Origin: Alphaproteobacteria bacterium
GTDB lineage: Bacteria; Pseudomonadota; Alphaproteobacteria; Caulobacterales; Aquidulcibacteraceae
Reading direction: 5' to 3'
Assembly (NCBI GenBank): GCA_018969015.1
Contig: JAGWZE010000011.1
Span: 1-64,000, forward strand
Length of the DNA stretch: 64,000 nucleotides
The translations under genes and the position numbers were made by a program. The notes beneath the pieces are model-generated. The model had not been told where the DNA came from. It searched no databases and worked only from the letters and a program-made list of their open reading frames with translations. Position 1 is the first letter of the stretch. Each line of letters opens with the position of its first letter. Below, piece by piece: positions 35,861 to 45,544 of the stretch.

Positions 35861-36844
35861 ATGAGCCTGCGCATCGTCGACGCCGATCTGCAGCTCAATC
35901 AGGCGTTCGACCTGTTCGAGCGGACGCTGAAGGCCTGGGCCGGCGGGCGCACGGACGAGTGGCGCACGGACGGCCCGGCCGGCATCGTCGAAGAGGGCGC
36001 GACCTACGCCCGCCGCGACGACGTCTATGTCAGCGTCGCCATGACGGACGCGGCGGCGTCGATCGCGGTGGCGCTCGTGCCGGGCGACGTCGTGGTTTTG
36101 GAGATCGCGCTGCCGCGCCGCGGTCCGGCGCGCGATCGCCGCCGCGCCGCGCTGGCCGTGGACGACAACGGCGAGACGTTCCTTCTCGCCGCCGAGGAGG
36201 CGTTGCGCGCGCAGGGCGTGCGGGACGCGTTCCGCCGCATGGCGGGCCACGCCGCTGCGAAACGCGCACGCGTGGGCGGCCGCGACTATCTGATGCTCGG
36301 CCCGCTTGGCGATCCCGCCGCGGTGGACGCGCTGCTCGCGCTCGCGGCGTTGCATCCCACCTTCGAGGCGCATCTTGATCGCCTCGCGCGGCTCGATGCG
36401 CCCACGCCCGCGACGCTCTACCGCCCGGTCGAGACGCTCGCCCACGCGCATCGTTTCGCCCAGAAGGCGGCGTTTGCGCTCGCCGCGCGCCTGCGCGCCG
36501 CGGACTACGAGATCGTCACCGCCGCCACGGGCCCGTTCGTTGCTGACGTCGCGGGCCGGCGCGAGGACGGCGCCATCGCCGCGCACGTCACGCGCGCCGT
36601 GACGCCGGCCGCCATCGCCGAGGCGCTGGGGGTGCTGGGGCTCGCCGCGCCCGCGCAGCAGGGCTTCTTCCGTCTCCTCATCGCGCCCGCTCCGCGCGAC
36701 GCGACGGACGCAAACTTCGCCGCGTTCGCGGACGCCGCCGCCGATCTCGACATCGCGCTCGTCTGCGCCGACATTCGCGACGACGAGGTGCAGTTCCAGG
36801 CGATCGCCGCCGTGCCGAGCGGCGTGGCGCGTCTCCTGGCCTGA
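35861..36844 (+). CDS. Hypothetical protein of unknown function
   Basis: A 327-aa soluble protein, Ala/Arg-rich, with 'LNQAFDLFERTLKAWAGGRTDEW' at the N-terminus and no recognised motif. No signal peptide or membrane segment. ATG 35861 has GAGG nine bases upstream; GTG 35825, overlapping the previous stop as GTGA, is equally possible and would add 12 residues. Co-orientation and near overlap place it in an operon with the lipoprotein gene. Confidence 0.65.
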   Translation: MSLRIVDADLQLNQAFDLFERTLKAWAGGRTDEWRTDGPAGIVEEGATYARRDDVYVSVAMTDAAASIAVALVPGDVVVLEIALPRRGPARDRRRAALAVDDNGETFLLAAEEALRAQGVRDAFRRMAGHAAAKRARVGGRDYLMLGPLGDPAAVDALLALAALHPTFEAHLDRLARLDAPTPATLYRPVETLAHAHRFAQKAAFALAARLRAADYEIVTAATGPFVADVAGRREDGAIAAHVTRAVTPAAIAEALGVLGLAAPAQQGFFRLLIAPAPRDATDANFAAFADAAADLDIALVCADIRDDEVQFQAIAAVPSGVARLLA

Positions 36845-36894
36845 GACCGCGCGCGGCCGAACGGCGCGAAACCAGGGACCCGGGGGATCACATC

Positions 36895-37923
36895 ATGACG
36901 TCATCGCTTTCTCCCCGTGTGGCCGGCGCCGGCGTCGTCGCCGTTCTCGCGTGTGCGCTCGCTCTTGCGCCTGCGGCGCGCGCGAACGACTCCAGCGCGG
37001 AGCTGAAAGCCGGCGGTCTCGTCCTCGCCAAGACGGACGCGATCGTCATGGCCTCCGAGGATCTGTTCGTCTCCAAGGACAAGATCCGCGTCGTCTACGA
37101 GTTCGAGAACGTTTCCGGCGCGGACGTGACGACGACGGTCGCGTTCCCGCTGCCGGACCTGCCCGCCGGCGAAGAGCCGATCGACATCCCGAACGTCGCC
37201 AGCGACAACTTCGTCAACTTCGCCACCACGGTCGATGGCGCGCCGGTCGCGCTGAGCGTGGAGCAGCGGGCCTTCATCGGCGATCGCGAGATCACCGATC
37301 TCTTGAAGGCGAACAAGATCCCGCTGTCGCCGCGCCATCCCGACGTCAACGCCGCGGTGCTCTCGCTGCCGGAGGCCACGCGCGCCGCGCTCGCCAAGGA
37401 CGGCGTCGTCGAGCGCCAGGACTACGACGCCGGCCGCGGCTGGGAAGTGGGCTACACGGCGACCTGGACGCTGAAGACAAAGTTCTTCCGGACACAGACG
37501 TTCCCGGCCGGGCGCCGCGTGCGCGTCGAGCACAGCTACCAGCCCGTCGCGGGCTATTCCGTCGGCGCGCTCCTGGCGCTGCCGAAATCCGCCGAGTGGG
37601 CGAAGGAGCGCGCGGAGATGGTGCGCGCCTATTGCGTCGACGCGACGTTCGAGCGGGCGATCACGCGCAAGCTGCGCGGCCGCAAGGACGTGCTGATGCC
37701 GGAGGTCACCGTCGGCTACGTCCTGAAGACGGGCGCCAACTGGGCCGGCCCGATCCGCCAGTTCCGCCTGGTCGTCGATAAGGGCGCGCCGGAAAACCTC
37801 GTCAGCTTCTGCGCCACGGGCGTCACGAAGATCGGGCCCACGCGCTACGAAGTTCGGAAGACGAACTTCACCCCGACGGAGGATCTCAACGTGCTGATCC
37901 TCCAGGCGCCGACGCCCAACTGA
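36895..37923 (+). CDS. Secreted DUF4424 family protein
   Basis: A 342-aa exported protein: signal peptide (VAGAGVVAVLACALALAPAARAND), then a DUF4424-like domain beginning 'SSAELKAGGLVLAKTDAIVMASEDLFVSKDKIRVVYEFEN', with 'TTTVAFPLPDLP' and 'WTLKTKFFRTQTFPAGRRVRVEHSYQPVAG'. Function of the family is unknown. Two cysteines near the C-terminus (RAYCVD, SFCATG) may pair in the periplasm. GGGGGATCACATC precedes the ATG. Confidence 0.82.
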   Translation: MTSSLSPRVAGAGVVAVLACALALAPAARANDSSAELKAGGLVLAKTDAIVMASEDLFVSKDKIRVVYEFENVSGADVTTTVAFPLPDLPAGEEPIDIPNVASDNFVNFATTVDGAPVALSVEQRAFIGDREITDLLKANKIPLSPRHPDVNAAVLSLPEATRAALAKDGVVERQDYDAGRGWEVGYTATWTLKTKFFRTQTFPAGRRVRVEHSYQPVAGYSVGALLALPKSAEWAKERAEMVRAYCVDATFERAITRKLRGRKDVLMPEVTVGYVLKTGANWAGPIRQFRLVVDKGAPENLVSFCATGVTKIGPTRYEVRKTNFTPTEDLNVLILQAPTPN

Positions 37924-37936
37924 AATCCACCTGCGG

Positions 37937-38401
37937 TCACGCGGCCGGCGCGTCGTCGTCATCGTCCGCGGCGGCGACGAGGAAATGCCCGTGCAGCGTG
38001 GCGATCGGGTCGTTGCGTTCGTACTGCCACGCTTCGACGCGCACGTTGGCGATCCGCCGCCCGAGCTTCGTCACGCGCGCCCGCGCGTAAGTCGCGGTCG
38101 GACGGCCCGAGCGCAGGTAATCGATGCCGATGTCGATCGTCTTCGGCAGGCGCACCGCGCGCTGCGCGACCGCGATCTGCGCCACCGCCGCGAACTCCAT
38201 GAAGGCGCCGACGACGCCGCCATGCAACGCTGGCAGCATGGGATTGCCGATCAGCGTGTCCTTGTAAGGCAGCGCGAGCGTGAGCTCGTCGCCGCGCAGT
38301 TCGGCCTCCACGCCGAGATAGCGCGCATAGGGGATCGAGGCGATCAGCCCGCGCACTTGCTCGGACGTCAGCGGCGGCGGCGGTTTGACGATCTCGCTCA
38401 T
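37937..38401 (-). CDS. PaaI-type hotdog thioesterase, second of a pair
   Basis: A 154-aa hotdog-fold thioesterase: 'NPMLPALHGGVVGAFMEFAAVAQIA' is the catalytic loop and helix, followed by 'TIDIGIDYLRSGRPTATYARARVTKLGRRIANVRVEAW'. It ends in an acidic DDDDD tail. It hydrolyses acyl- or aryl-CoA esters. The ATG overlaps the stop of the upstream paralogue by four bases. The two may form a heteromeric enzyme, since each hotdog unit can supply part of the active site. Confidence 0.85.
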   Translation of the reverse strand: MSEIVKPPPPLTSEQVRGLIASIPYARYLGVEAELRGDELTLALPYKDTLIGNPMLPALHGGVVGAFMEFAAVAQIAVAQRAVRLPKTIDIGIDYLRSGRPTATYARARVTKLGRRIANVRVEAWQYERNDPIATLHGHFLVAAADDDDDAPAA

Positions 38402-38907
38402 TTCGGCTTCCGCGGCGGGCGGGCGTTCGAGCCCGGTTTGCGTCCCACGTTGGCGGCGATCATGAACGCCGCCGTGGCGTTGGCGATCGGGTCTTCCGGA
38501 TCGGCGTCGTAGGCGACGGCGCGCACGAACGCGACGGAGCGGGTGAGCTTGTAGCAGTGCGCCTGGGCCAGGACCGAGCGCCCCGGCGCGGCGGCGCGCA
38601 TGTAGTCGATCCGCAGGTCGATGGTGGCGGTGGAGCTGGGCTCGGACTGCGCCGACATCGCCGCGACGCCGCAGACCTGATCGAGCAGGGCCGTCACGAC
38701 ACCGCCGGCGATCACGCCCGTGGTCGCGTCGCCGACGAGGTCGTCCCGGAACGGTGCGCGCGCCCAGGCGCGTCCGCGCTGCACGTCCATGAGCTGGAAC
38801 CCGAGCGCGCGGGCGTGCGGTGTGCCCTGCATCATCATCTCGACGACCGGGCGCATGCCGTCGGGCAAGGCGCCCCCCGCGGGCGGCGGGGCGGTGGGAT
38901 CGGTCAT
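38398..38907 (-). CDS. PaaI-type hotdog thioesterase, first of a pair
   Basis: A 169-aa hotdog protein: 'GDATTGVIAGGVVTALLDQVCGVAAM' and 'TIDLRIDYMRAAAPGRSVLAQAHCYKLTRSVAFVRAVAYD'. It is related to the following gene in fold and motif order but clearly diverged. It lies divergent from the M20 amidohydrolase gene with 65 bases between. The substrate is unknown. Confidence 0.85.
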   Translation of the reverse strand: MTDPTAPPPAGGALPDGMRPVVEMMMQGTPHARALGFQLMDVQRGRAWARAPFRDDLVGDATTGVIAGGVVTALLDQVCGVAAMSAQSEPSSTATIDLRIDYMRAAAPGRSVLAQAHCYKLTRSVAFVRAVAYDADPEDPIANATAAFMIAANVGRKPGSNARPPRKPK

Positions 38908-38972
38908 GCGCGCTGCCTCCGCGTCTGGTAACGTCGCCTTCCGCTATCCCGCGCTCCCGCTGGAGGATCAAG

Positions 38973-40190
38973 ATGAATGCGCCCATGAAATCCGCCGGTG
39001 GCGATTGGCTGCGCATCGCGACCGAGCTTCAGCCCGAAACGGTGGCGCTGCGGCGGGCGATCCATCGCGAACCGGAAATCGGCCTCTCGAACCCGCTCAC
39101 GACGGCGAAGGTCAAGGCCGCCTTGGCGGGGCTGCCGCTGGAGCTGCGTGAAGGGTCCTCGACGACGGGGCTCGTCGCCGTCCTGCGCGGCGCCAAGCCC
39201 GGACGCACGGTGCTGCTGCGCGGCGACATGGACGCCCTGCCGATGCCGGAAGACGTCGACGTGCCGTTCCGCTCGACCATCCCCGGCGTCATGCACGCCT
39301 GCGGACATGACAGCCACACCGCGATGCTCTCCAGCGCCGCCAAGGCGCTCTGCGCCCGCCGCGACCTGCTCGCCGGCACGGTGCTCTTCATGTTCCAGCC
39401 CGGCGAGGAGGGCTGGCACGGCGCGCGCTACATGATGGAGGACGGGCTGCTCGATCCGACGCCCGACGCCGCCTTCGCGCTCCACATCATGCCGAACGGC
39501 CCTGCCGGCGTGTTCGCCAGCCGCCCCGGCACGCTGATGGCATCCTCGGACACCGTGCGCATCACCGTCGTCGGCCGCGGCGGCCACGCGTCCATGCCGC
39601 ACGACGCGGTCGATCCCGTGCCGATCGCCTGCGAGATCGTGATGGCGCTGCAGGCGCTGGTGACGCGCCGCATCAACGCGCACGATCCGGCCGTGCTCAC
39701 CTTCGGCAAGATCGAGGCCGGCTCGACCTCCAACGTCATTCCCGAGACCGCGCATCTCCTGGGCACCGTTCGCGCGGTCTCGGAGACGACCCGCAGCGAC
39801 ATGCACGCCGGCATCCAGCGCGTGGCGGCCCACATCGCGCTCGCCCATGGCGCCCACGCCGAGATCGAGATCGAAAAGGGGTTTCCCGTCACCGTCTGCG
39901 ACGGCGCGGCGGTCCGGCACGCGCACACCGTCCTGCAGGACACGTTCGGCTTCGACGCCTGGCGCACGATGCCCAGCCCCGTCATGGGCGCGGAGGATTT
40001 CTCCTACGTCCTGCAGAAGGTCAAAGGCGCGATGATTTTCCTTGGCGTCTGCCCGGACGGCCAGGATTGGCGCACGGCGTGCCCCTGCCACTCCAACCGT
40101 ATGGAGCTGAACGAGGACGTGATGGCGCGCGGCGTCGCGGCGCACTGCGCGATCGCCGAGCGGTTCTTGGCGGAGGGCTTCGTCTCCTGA
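38973..40190 (+). CDS. M20D amidohydrolase (hippurate hydrolase type)
   Basis: A 405-aa M20D hydrolase of the HipO/IAA-amino acid hydrolase group. Metal-site motifs: LLRGDMDALPMPED, MHACGHDSHTAML (Cys and His ligands), FQPGEEGWHGARYMMEDGLL, and the lid 'VVGRGGHASMPHDAVDP'; 'GAEDFSYVLQKVKGAMIFLG' supplies the last His-region contacts. It removes acyl groups from amino acids. GGAGG lies eight bases before ATG 38973; the longer upstream frame is promoter sequence. Confidence 0.9.
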   Translation: MNAPMKSAGGDWLRIATELQPETVALRRAIHREPEIGLSNPLTTAKVKAALAGLPLELREGSSTTGLVAVLRGAKPGRTVLLRGDMDALPMPEDVDVPFRSTIPGVMHACGHDSHTAMLSSAAKALCARRDLLAGTVLFMFQPGEEGWHGARYMMEDGLLDPTPDAAFALHIMPNGPAGVFASRPGTLMASSDTVRITVVGRGGHASMPHDAVDPVPIACEIVMALQALVTRRINAHDPAVLTFGKIEAGSTSNVIPETAHLLGTVRAVSETTRSDMHAGIQRVAAHIALAHGAHAEIEIEKGFPVTVCDGAAVRHAHTVLQDTFGFDAWRTMPSPVMGAEDFSYVLQKVKGAMIFLGVCPDGQDWRTACPCHSNRMELNEDVMARGVAAHCAIAERFLAEGFVS

Positions 40191-40388
40191 TCCGCAGCCG
40201 GCGTCACCCGTCCGACCGCACGGTCGCGTGACCGAAGGTTGGCCAGTGAGGGCGTCGTGGCGGGCGGGCACGCTCTGAGCAGTGGTCGATGTTTGCCGCC
40301 ACGATGCGGCGCGCTAGCATTGGCGCCTGCGGTCGGACGTGATCCAGAAAAGGCCGCGACGGGTTAGAAGAATCGGTAGGGGACCACG

Positions 40389-42686
40389 ATGCGTTTGCAG
40401 GCGATCCGGCTGAGCGCGGCCATTCTGGCCGCCGCAGCGCTCGCCGCGTGCGGTGGAGGCGGCGGCGGCGGCGGTGGCCCGGCGCCCATCCTCACCGTGC
40501 CGCCCGGACCGCCTCCGCCGCCGCCCCCGCCGCCACCCCCGCCCACGCGGCCGCCGCCGGTGTCGTTCCCCGCCGGCGCCTCGCCCGACACCAGCTCCGC
40601 GGAGTACGCGCGCAACTGGGGCGTCGGCGGCGTGAAGGCGGAAGCGGCGTGGACGCGCGGCTTCACCGGCAAGAACGTCGTGATCGGCGTCGTGGACGAC
40701 GGGCTGATCCCCTCCGAGCCGGAGATCGCCGGCCGCGTCCACCCGGCGTCGAAAGACATCGTCGACTCCCGCGGCCAGTTGACGGGGCCTGGCACGCACG
40801 GCACCGAACTCGCCGTCTTCATGGCCGGTGCGTTCAACGGCGTGGCCACGGTCGGCGTCGCCTATGACGCCACGATCCTCGCCGTTCGCGCCGACAATCC
40901 CGCATGCACCGGAACCAGCTGCGGGTTCCAGAACGCCGATCTCGCGCGCGCCATCGACTATGCGACGGCGCAGGGGGCGCAGATCATCAATCTCTCGCTC
41001 GGCTCCTCGAGCCCGAGCTCCACCGCGTTCCGAGACGCCATCGCCCGCGCAACCGCGGCCGGCGTGATCATCGTCAATTCCGCGGGCAATGACGGTCCAC
41101 TGGCGCCGGATGTGAATTTCCCTGGCCGCTATGCCAGCGACCTCACGGTTTCCAACGGGCTCATTCTCACGGTCGGCGCGATCGGGCCGTCCGGCGCGCT
41201 GGCGAGCTTCTCCAACATCGCCGGCCCGTCGCAGAACTGGTTCGTCGTCGCGCCGGGCGATCAGGTTTTCACGGTCGACTCGGGCGACGTCGGCGCGACC
41301 GATCCGGCCTTCCAGACGTGCTTCCCGGATTTCACCTGCCGCATGCAGGGCACGTCCTATTCGGCGCCGCACGTCGCGGCCGTGCTGGCGTTGCTGCGCC
41401 AGGCGTTTCCGGGCCTCACGCCGCAGCAGCTGGTGCAGCTCGTCCTGAAGTCGTCGGACGATGTCGGCACGCCGGGCGTGGATTCCACCTTCGGCTGGGG
41501 CCGCGTGAACGTCGCGACGGCCTTCACCCCGATCGGTCCGCTGTCGACGCCCTTGTCCGGGGCGGCGGGCGCGGTGCCCGTGGGCGCGGGCCTCGGCACC
41601 GTCGGCGCCGCGTTTGGCGACGCGTTCTCCGCGCCCGGCGCGTGGTCCACCGTCGCGTTCGACGAGTTCGGCCGCACCTTCACCGTCGATCTGGCGCCGG
41701 CCTGGCGGCGCATCCCGCGCGACGACGTCGCCGAGGACGCCGCCCCGACGCTTTGGGCAGTGTCGCGCGATGCGCGCGGAATCACGGCTTCCGCCGCGCT
41801 CGTCGATCCCGCGCCTGTGCTCGACCGGCGCGCACCCGATCTGCAGCGCGCGTTCCGCCTGGATGCGCCGCTGGCGCCGGGCTGGTCCCTTACCGTCGCG
41901 GCCCAGACGCCCGCGCTCGTCGGAACCGGCGCGCCGCAATCCACCGGCGCATTCGGGTTGGCCGGCCGCGACGCCTCGATGGCGCTGACGCGGCGGCTGG
42001 GCGCGCACGGCGCGATCTCGTTCTTCTCGCAGTCCGGCCTGCGCCGCGACGCCGTCGCCGCCGTGCCCGGCAGGGCCAGCGCCACCGGCCTGCGCGTGAC
42101 GCACGCGCTCGGCGGCGTCGATCTCGCCGCTTCGCTCGGCGACGTGCGCGAGAGCGGCCGCGCGCTCGGGGCCGCGATCGATATGCGCGCGGGCGCCGCG
42201 CCGGACGCGCGAACGACGGTCGGCGCGCTGGCGCTCACCGCGCCGCTCACGCCGCGCCTGCGGCTGGACCTCTCCGGCGAAACCGGGCGCACGCGCGTCA
42301 GCGGCGGCCCGGCGTGGCTGCAGTCCTATGGCGCCATGACCACGACGGCCGGGCGCGTGGCGCTCACCTACGCGCTCGCGCCGCGCCACGGCGTCGCTCA
42401 CGCGCTCACGCTCAGCCTTGAGCAGCCGCTGCGTGTCGAGCAGGGCGCCTTCCAGGTGCTGCTGCCGGAGGCCGACGCCTGGGGCCGCGCCCGCATGCGC
42501 TATGTCGGTCGCCGTCTCGATGCGGCGCCGACCGGCCGCGAGCACGAACTACGCCTCGGCTACAGCGCCTGGTCGGGCGATCGGGTCGCTGCGCAGGGTT
42601 CGATCGGGGTGCGGCGCGAGCCCGGCCATGACCGTGATGCGCCGGCGGAAGCGACGGCGCGCATCGGCCTGCGCGTCGCCTACTGA
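40389..42686 (+). CDS. Subtilisin-like (S8) autotransporter lipoprotein
   Basis: A 765-aa protein. The lipobox is LAAC (Cys21), followed by nine glycines, then a proline run (12 Pro). The S8 protease triad is D103 (IGVVDDG), H137 (GTHGTEL) and S323 (MQGTSYSAPH), with an Asn in 'VNSAGNDGP'. From about residue 400 the sequence becomes a strand-rich region ending in 'ATARIGLRVAY' with a terminal aromatic, as in outer-membrane barrels. This layout matches SphB1-type autotransporters, which stay lipid-anchored at the surface and process other proteins. The next gene overlaps its stop by one base (TGATG). Confidence 0.85.
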   Translation: MRLQAIRLSAAILAAAALAACGGGGGGGGGPAPILTVPPGPPPPPPPPPPPPTRPPPVSFPAGASPDTSSAEYARNWGVGGVKAEAAWTRGFTGKNVVIGVVDDGLIPSEPEIAGRVHPASKDIVDSRGQLTGPGTHGTELAVFMAGAFNGVATVGVAYDATILAVRADNPACTGTSCGFQNADLARAIDYATAQGAQIINLSLGSSSPSSTAFRDAIARATAAGVIIVNSAGNDGPLAPDVNFPGRYASDLTVSNGLILTVGAIGPSGALASFSNIAGPSQNWFVVAPGDQVFTVDSGDVGATDPAFQTCFPDFTCRMQGTSYSAPHVAAVLALLRQAFPGLTPQQLVQLVLKSSDDVGTPGVDSTFGWGRVNVATAFTPIGPLSTPLSGAAGAVPVGAGLGTVGAAFGDAFSAPGAWSTVAFDEFGRTFTVDLAPAWRRIPRDDVAEDAAPTLWAVSRDARGITASAALVDPAPVLDRRAPDLQRAFRLDAPLAPGWSLTVAAQTPALVGTGAPQSTGAFGLAGRDASMALTRRLGAHGAISFFSQSGLRRDAVAAVPGRASATGLRVTHALGGVDLAASLGDVRESGRALGAAIDMRAGAAPDARTTVGALALTAPLTPRLRLDLSGETGRTRVSGGPAWLQSYGAMTTTAGRVALTYALAPRHGVAHALTLSLEQPLRVEQGAFQVLLPEADAWGRARMRYVGRRLDAAPTGREHELRLGYSAWSGDRVAAQGSIGVRREPGHDRDAPAEATARIGLRVAY

Positions 42687-43252
42687 TGCGGCGGGCGGGG
42701 ACGACACGCGCGCCCGTGGCGCGCGCCGCGGCGGCCTGCGCGGCGCTGGCGGCGCTGGCTGCGCTCACCGCGTGCGGCCCGGGCAAGGCGCCCGAACCCG
42801 GCGCGCCCGGCGGCTACGACGTCGCCGCCGCGGACGCGCGTTCGCCGTGTTCGCTCCTCACCGCCGCGGAAGCCGCCGAGATTTCCGGCGGCGCCTTCCG
42901 CGGCGCGACGGCGCAGGATCGCATCCTCGGCCCGCAGACGACGTGCGGCTGGAGCGTGGGCGACGCGAGCCGCCCGGGCCTGGTTCAGATCACCGTGGCG
43001 CATGGCGACGCCGGCGTGACGGCGGCCGAGCTCTTCACGCTCCGCTGCGGCGCGACCGCCGGCGACGCCTGCACGCTGCCGAGCGGGCTCGTCGTGCGCC
43101 GCGCCGGCGACTGGATGATCGAGGCGAGCGTTCAGGACGGCGAAGGCCGCGTCGACACCGCGCGCAGCAACCGCCTCGCACGGCTCGTGGCGCCGCGCCT
43201 CGCCCAGCTGCGGGCGCCCAAGCCGCCATCCGCGCCCGAAGCCGCCCGCTGA
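42686..43252 (+). CDS. Putative lipoprotein of unknown function
   Basis: A 188-aa protein with a long signal (RAAAACAALAALAALTACGPG) and lipobox LTAC. Mature part: cysteine pairs at SPCSLLTAAEAAEISGG, TTCGWSV, LRCGATAGDAC, reminiscent of DUF3558-like lipoproteins (PCSLLT...CGW). Its ATG shares the last base of the protease stop, so it is co-expressed with the autotransporter and may be a partner at the cell surface; that is inference. Confidence 0.72.
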   Translation: MRRAGTTRAPVARAAAACAALAALAALTACGPGKAPEPGAPGGYDVAAADARSPCSLLTAAEAAEISGGAFRGATAQDRILGPQTTCGWSVGDASRPGLVQITVAHGDAGVTAAELFTLRCGATAGDACTLPSGLVVRRAGDWMIEASVQDGEGRVDTARSNRLARLVAPRLAQLRAPKPPSAPEAAR

Positions 43253-43360
43253 GGCCGCGCGCCAGCGCGGACGCAGCGCCCGTCGTGGGGGCCGTGACGT
43301 GGCGTCTGCGTTGACGCGCCCCCGCGCACGGCTACCCTTGCGGAAAAGGAACGGAAATCC

Positions 43361-44749
43361 ATGGTCACGACCGCTCAGGCCGGCGCCCCACACGCGCCCA
43401 GAACCTGCATCATCGGCGCCGGCGCGGCGGGCTTCTCCACCGCCAAGCGCCTGAGGGACTTCGGCATCCCGTTCGACTGTTTCGAGATGTCCGACGATGT
43501 CGGCGGGTTGTGGTACGCGGGCAATCCCAACGGCCGCTCGGGCGCCTATGAGAGCCTGCACATCGACACCTCGAAATGGCGCCTTGCCTTCGAGGATTTC
43601 CCGATCCCGCCCGAGTTCCCGGATTTCCCGCACCACCGCCAGCTGCACCAGTATTTCCGCGATTACGTCGACCATTTCGGCCTGCGCCCGCTGATCACCT
43701 TCAATACGGAAGTGAAACGCGCCGAGCGCCGCGCCGATGGGCTGTGGGCGGTGACGCTGTCGACGGGCGAGACCCGTCTCTACGACGCGCTGATCGTCGC
43801 CAACGGCCATCACTGGGATCCGCGCTGGCCGGAGCCGGCGTATCCCGGCGCCTTCGATGGTGTACAGATCCACAGCAACGACTATCGCACGCCGTTCGCG
43901 CCCGTGGACATGCGCGGCAAGAACGTGCTCGTCGTCGGCGCCGGCAACTCGGCGATGGATATCGCCTCCGAGCTTGGCCAGAAGCCGATCGCGGCGAAGC
44001 TGATGATCTCGATGCGCCGCGGCGTGTGGGTGCTGCCGAAATATCTGAACGGCCAACCCGCCGACAAGAACCCCGCGCCGGCCTGGATGCCGCTGAAATT
44101 GCAGAAGGCGCTCGGCCGCTCGATGATCAAGAAGACGATCGGTCGTATGGAGGACTACGGTCTCCCCAAGCCCGACCACGAGCCGCTGCAGGCGCATGCG
44201 TCCGTGTCCGGAGAATTCCTCACGCGCGTCGGCTGCGGCGACGTGATCCCCAAGCCCGGCATGGAGCGTCTCGAAGGCGACAGCGTACGCTTCACCGACG
44301 GTACGGTGGAGAAGGTCGACGTCATCATCTACGCGACCGGCTACAAGGTGAGCTTCCCGTTCTTCACCGATCCCGCGCTGCAGCCGAAGGACAACGTCTT
44401 CCCGCTGTGGAAGCGCATGATGAAGCCGGACGTTCCGAATCTCTTCTTCATGGGGCTCGCCCAGCCGCTGCCGACGCTGGTGAACTTCCCCGAGCAGCAG
44501 TCGAAGCTGGTCGCGCGCTATCTCACGGGCGCCTATCATGCGCCGTCGCCCGCGGAGATGGCGGCGCAGATCGAGTCCGACGACAAGATGTACCTGAGCG
44601 ACTACTACGCCTCGCCCCGCCACACGATGCAGCTCGATTTCAGCACCTATGTCCGCGATCTGATGAAGGAGATCGCGCGCGGCGAGGCGCGGGCGCAGCG
44701 GGCGGGGAAGGCGCTGCCGGTGGCCCCGCGCGCCGCGGCGGCGGCGTAA
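43361..44749 (+). CDS. Flavin-containing monooxygenase
   Basis: A 462-aa class B flavoprotein monooxygenase. The FAD motif is IIGAGAAGFSTAKRL, the NADPH motif VVGAGNSAMDIASEL, and the fingerprint F165-x-G-x3-H-x3-Y-R (FDGVQIHSNDYR) is the FMO form rather than the Baeyer-Villiger form, which has W-P/D. 'DVIIYATGYKVSFPFF' is the usual late motif. It oxygenates N, S or carbonyl compounds. It lies upstream of a TetR-esterase-quinone reductase run in the same direction, suggesting a catabolic or detoxifying cluster. Confidence 0.9.
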   Translation: MVTTAQAGAPHAPRTCIIGAGAAGFSTAKRLRDFGIPFDCFEMSDDVGGLWYAGNPNGRSGAYESLHIDTSKWRLAFEDFPIPPEFPDFPHHRQLHQYFRDYVDHFGLRPLITFNTEVKRAERRADGLWAVTLSTGETRLYDALIVANGHHWDPRWPEPAYPGAFDGVQIHSNDYRTPFAPVDMRGKNVLVVGAGNSAMDIASELGQKPIAAKLMISMRRGVWVLPKYLNGQPADKNPAPAWMPLKLQKALGRSMIKKTIGRMEDYGLPKPDHEPLQAHASVSGEFLTRVGCGDVIPKPGMERLEGDSVRFTDGTVEKVDVIIYATGYKVSFPFFTDPALQPKDNVFPLWKRMMKPDVPNLFFMGLAQPLPTLVNFPEQQSKLVARYLTGAYHAPSPAEMAAQIESDDKMYLSDYYASPRHTMQLDFSTYVRDLMKEIARGEARAQRAGKALPVAPRAAAAA

Positions 44750-44866
44750 TCGGCTCCGCCCGGGGCGTTAACCCTGCGGTCGAGTTGACCTTGCCCCGCA
44801 GGCCGGCATCATGCGCCCGGCGCGTCGACGCGCGTTCGCGGGAGGCCGGTGCGCCGGAACGACTGA

Positions 44867-45544
44867 ATGGCTGACGAGGCCCTCATACTGGCGGACGCCC
44901 CCGAGCCGGATCCGGCCGGCGCGGACGCTGCGCCCGGCGACGCCGCCGCCGGCAAGCGCGAGCGCTCCAAGGCCGCCAACCGGCAGGCGATTCTCGACGC
45001 CGCCCGTCGCGTATTCAGCCAGCTGGGCTATGAGGCCGCCAGCGTTCGCGACGTGATCCGCGGCACCGATCTCGCGTCGGGCACGTTCTACAACTACTTC
45101 AAGTCCAAGGAGGAGCTGCTCGAAGCCCTCCAGGATGACGGCGCCCGCCGCTTCCGTCCGATTCTCCGCGCCGAAATGGCGCGCGCCACCACCTTCGAAG
45201 ACTTCGTCACCGGCGCGCTCTCGGCCTATTTCCGATTCGTGGTCGCCGAGCAGAACGACGCCGGCGTCGTCGCCGCGCATCAGGCGCCGTGGCACGCCGA
45301 CACGCCGGAGATGCGGGCCGTGTTTCAGGAAGTGCGGGGCGCCATCGCGCACACGCTGGGGGACGCCCGCGCCCGCTCGATCGACGCGGACTATTTCGCG
45401 GCCGCCTGCATCGGCATCGCCCGCGAAGTCGGCGCGCGGATGCTCGCGCGCCCGAACCCCGACATCGACGGCGCCACGAAGTTCTGCGTCGCCATGATCC
45501 TTTCGGGCATGGACGGTCTTTCGAAAGCGCCGTCGACCCCGTGA
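44867..45544 (+). CDS. TetR family regulator
   Basis: A 225-aa TetR regulator with a 30-residue acidic N-terminal extension before the HTH (ANRQAILDAARRVFSQLGYEAASVRDVIRGTDLASGTFYNYFKSKEELL). The C-terminal ligand domain has no recognisable ligand motif. It overlaps the esterase GTG by GTGA, so it is translated with the two enzymes it probably represses. The 117-base gap after the FMO gene contains a TTGACC hexamer at about 44786. Confidence 0.88.
   Translation: MADEALILADAPEPDPAGADAAPGDAAAGKRERSKAANRQAILDAARRVFSQLGYEAASVRDVIRGTDLASGTFYNYFKSKEELLEALQDDGARRFRPILRAEMARATTFEDFVTGALSAYFRFVVAEQNDAGVVAAHQAPWHADTPEMRAVFQEVRGAIAHTLGDARARSIDADYFAAACIGIAREVGARMLARPNPDIDGATKFCVAMILSGMDGLSKAPSTP

Noticed and set aside
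43361-44749. Baeyer-Villiger monooxygenase
   Set aside because: The fingerprint ends in Y-R (FMO type) rather than W-P/D.
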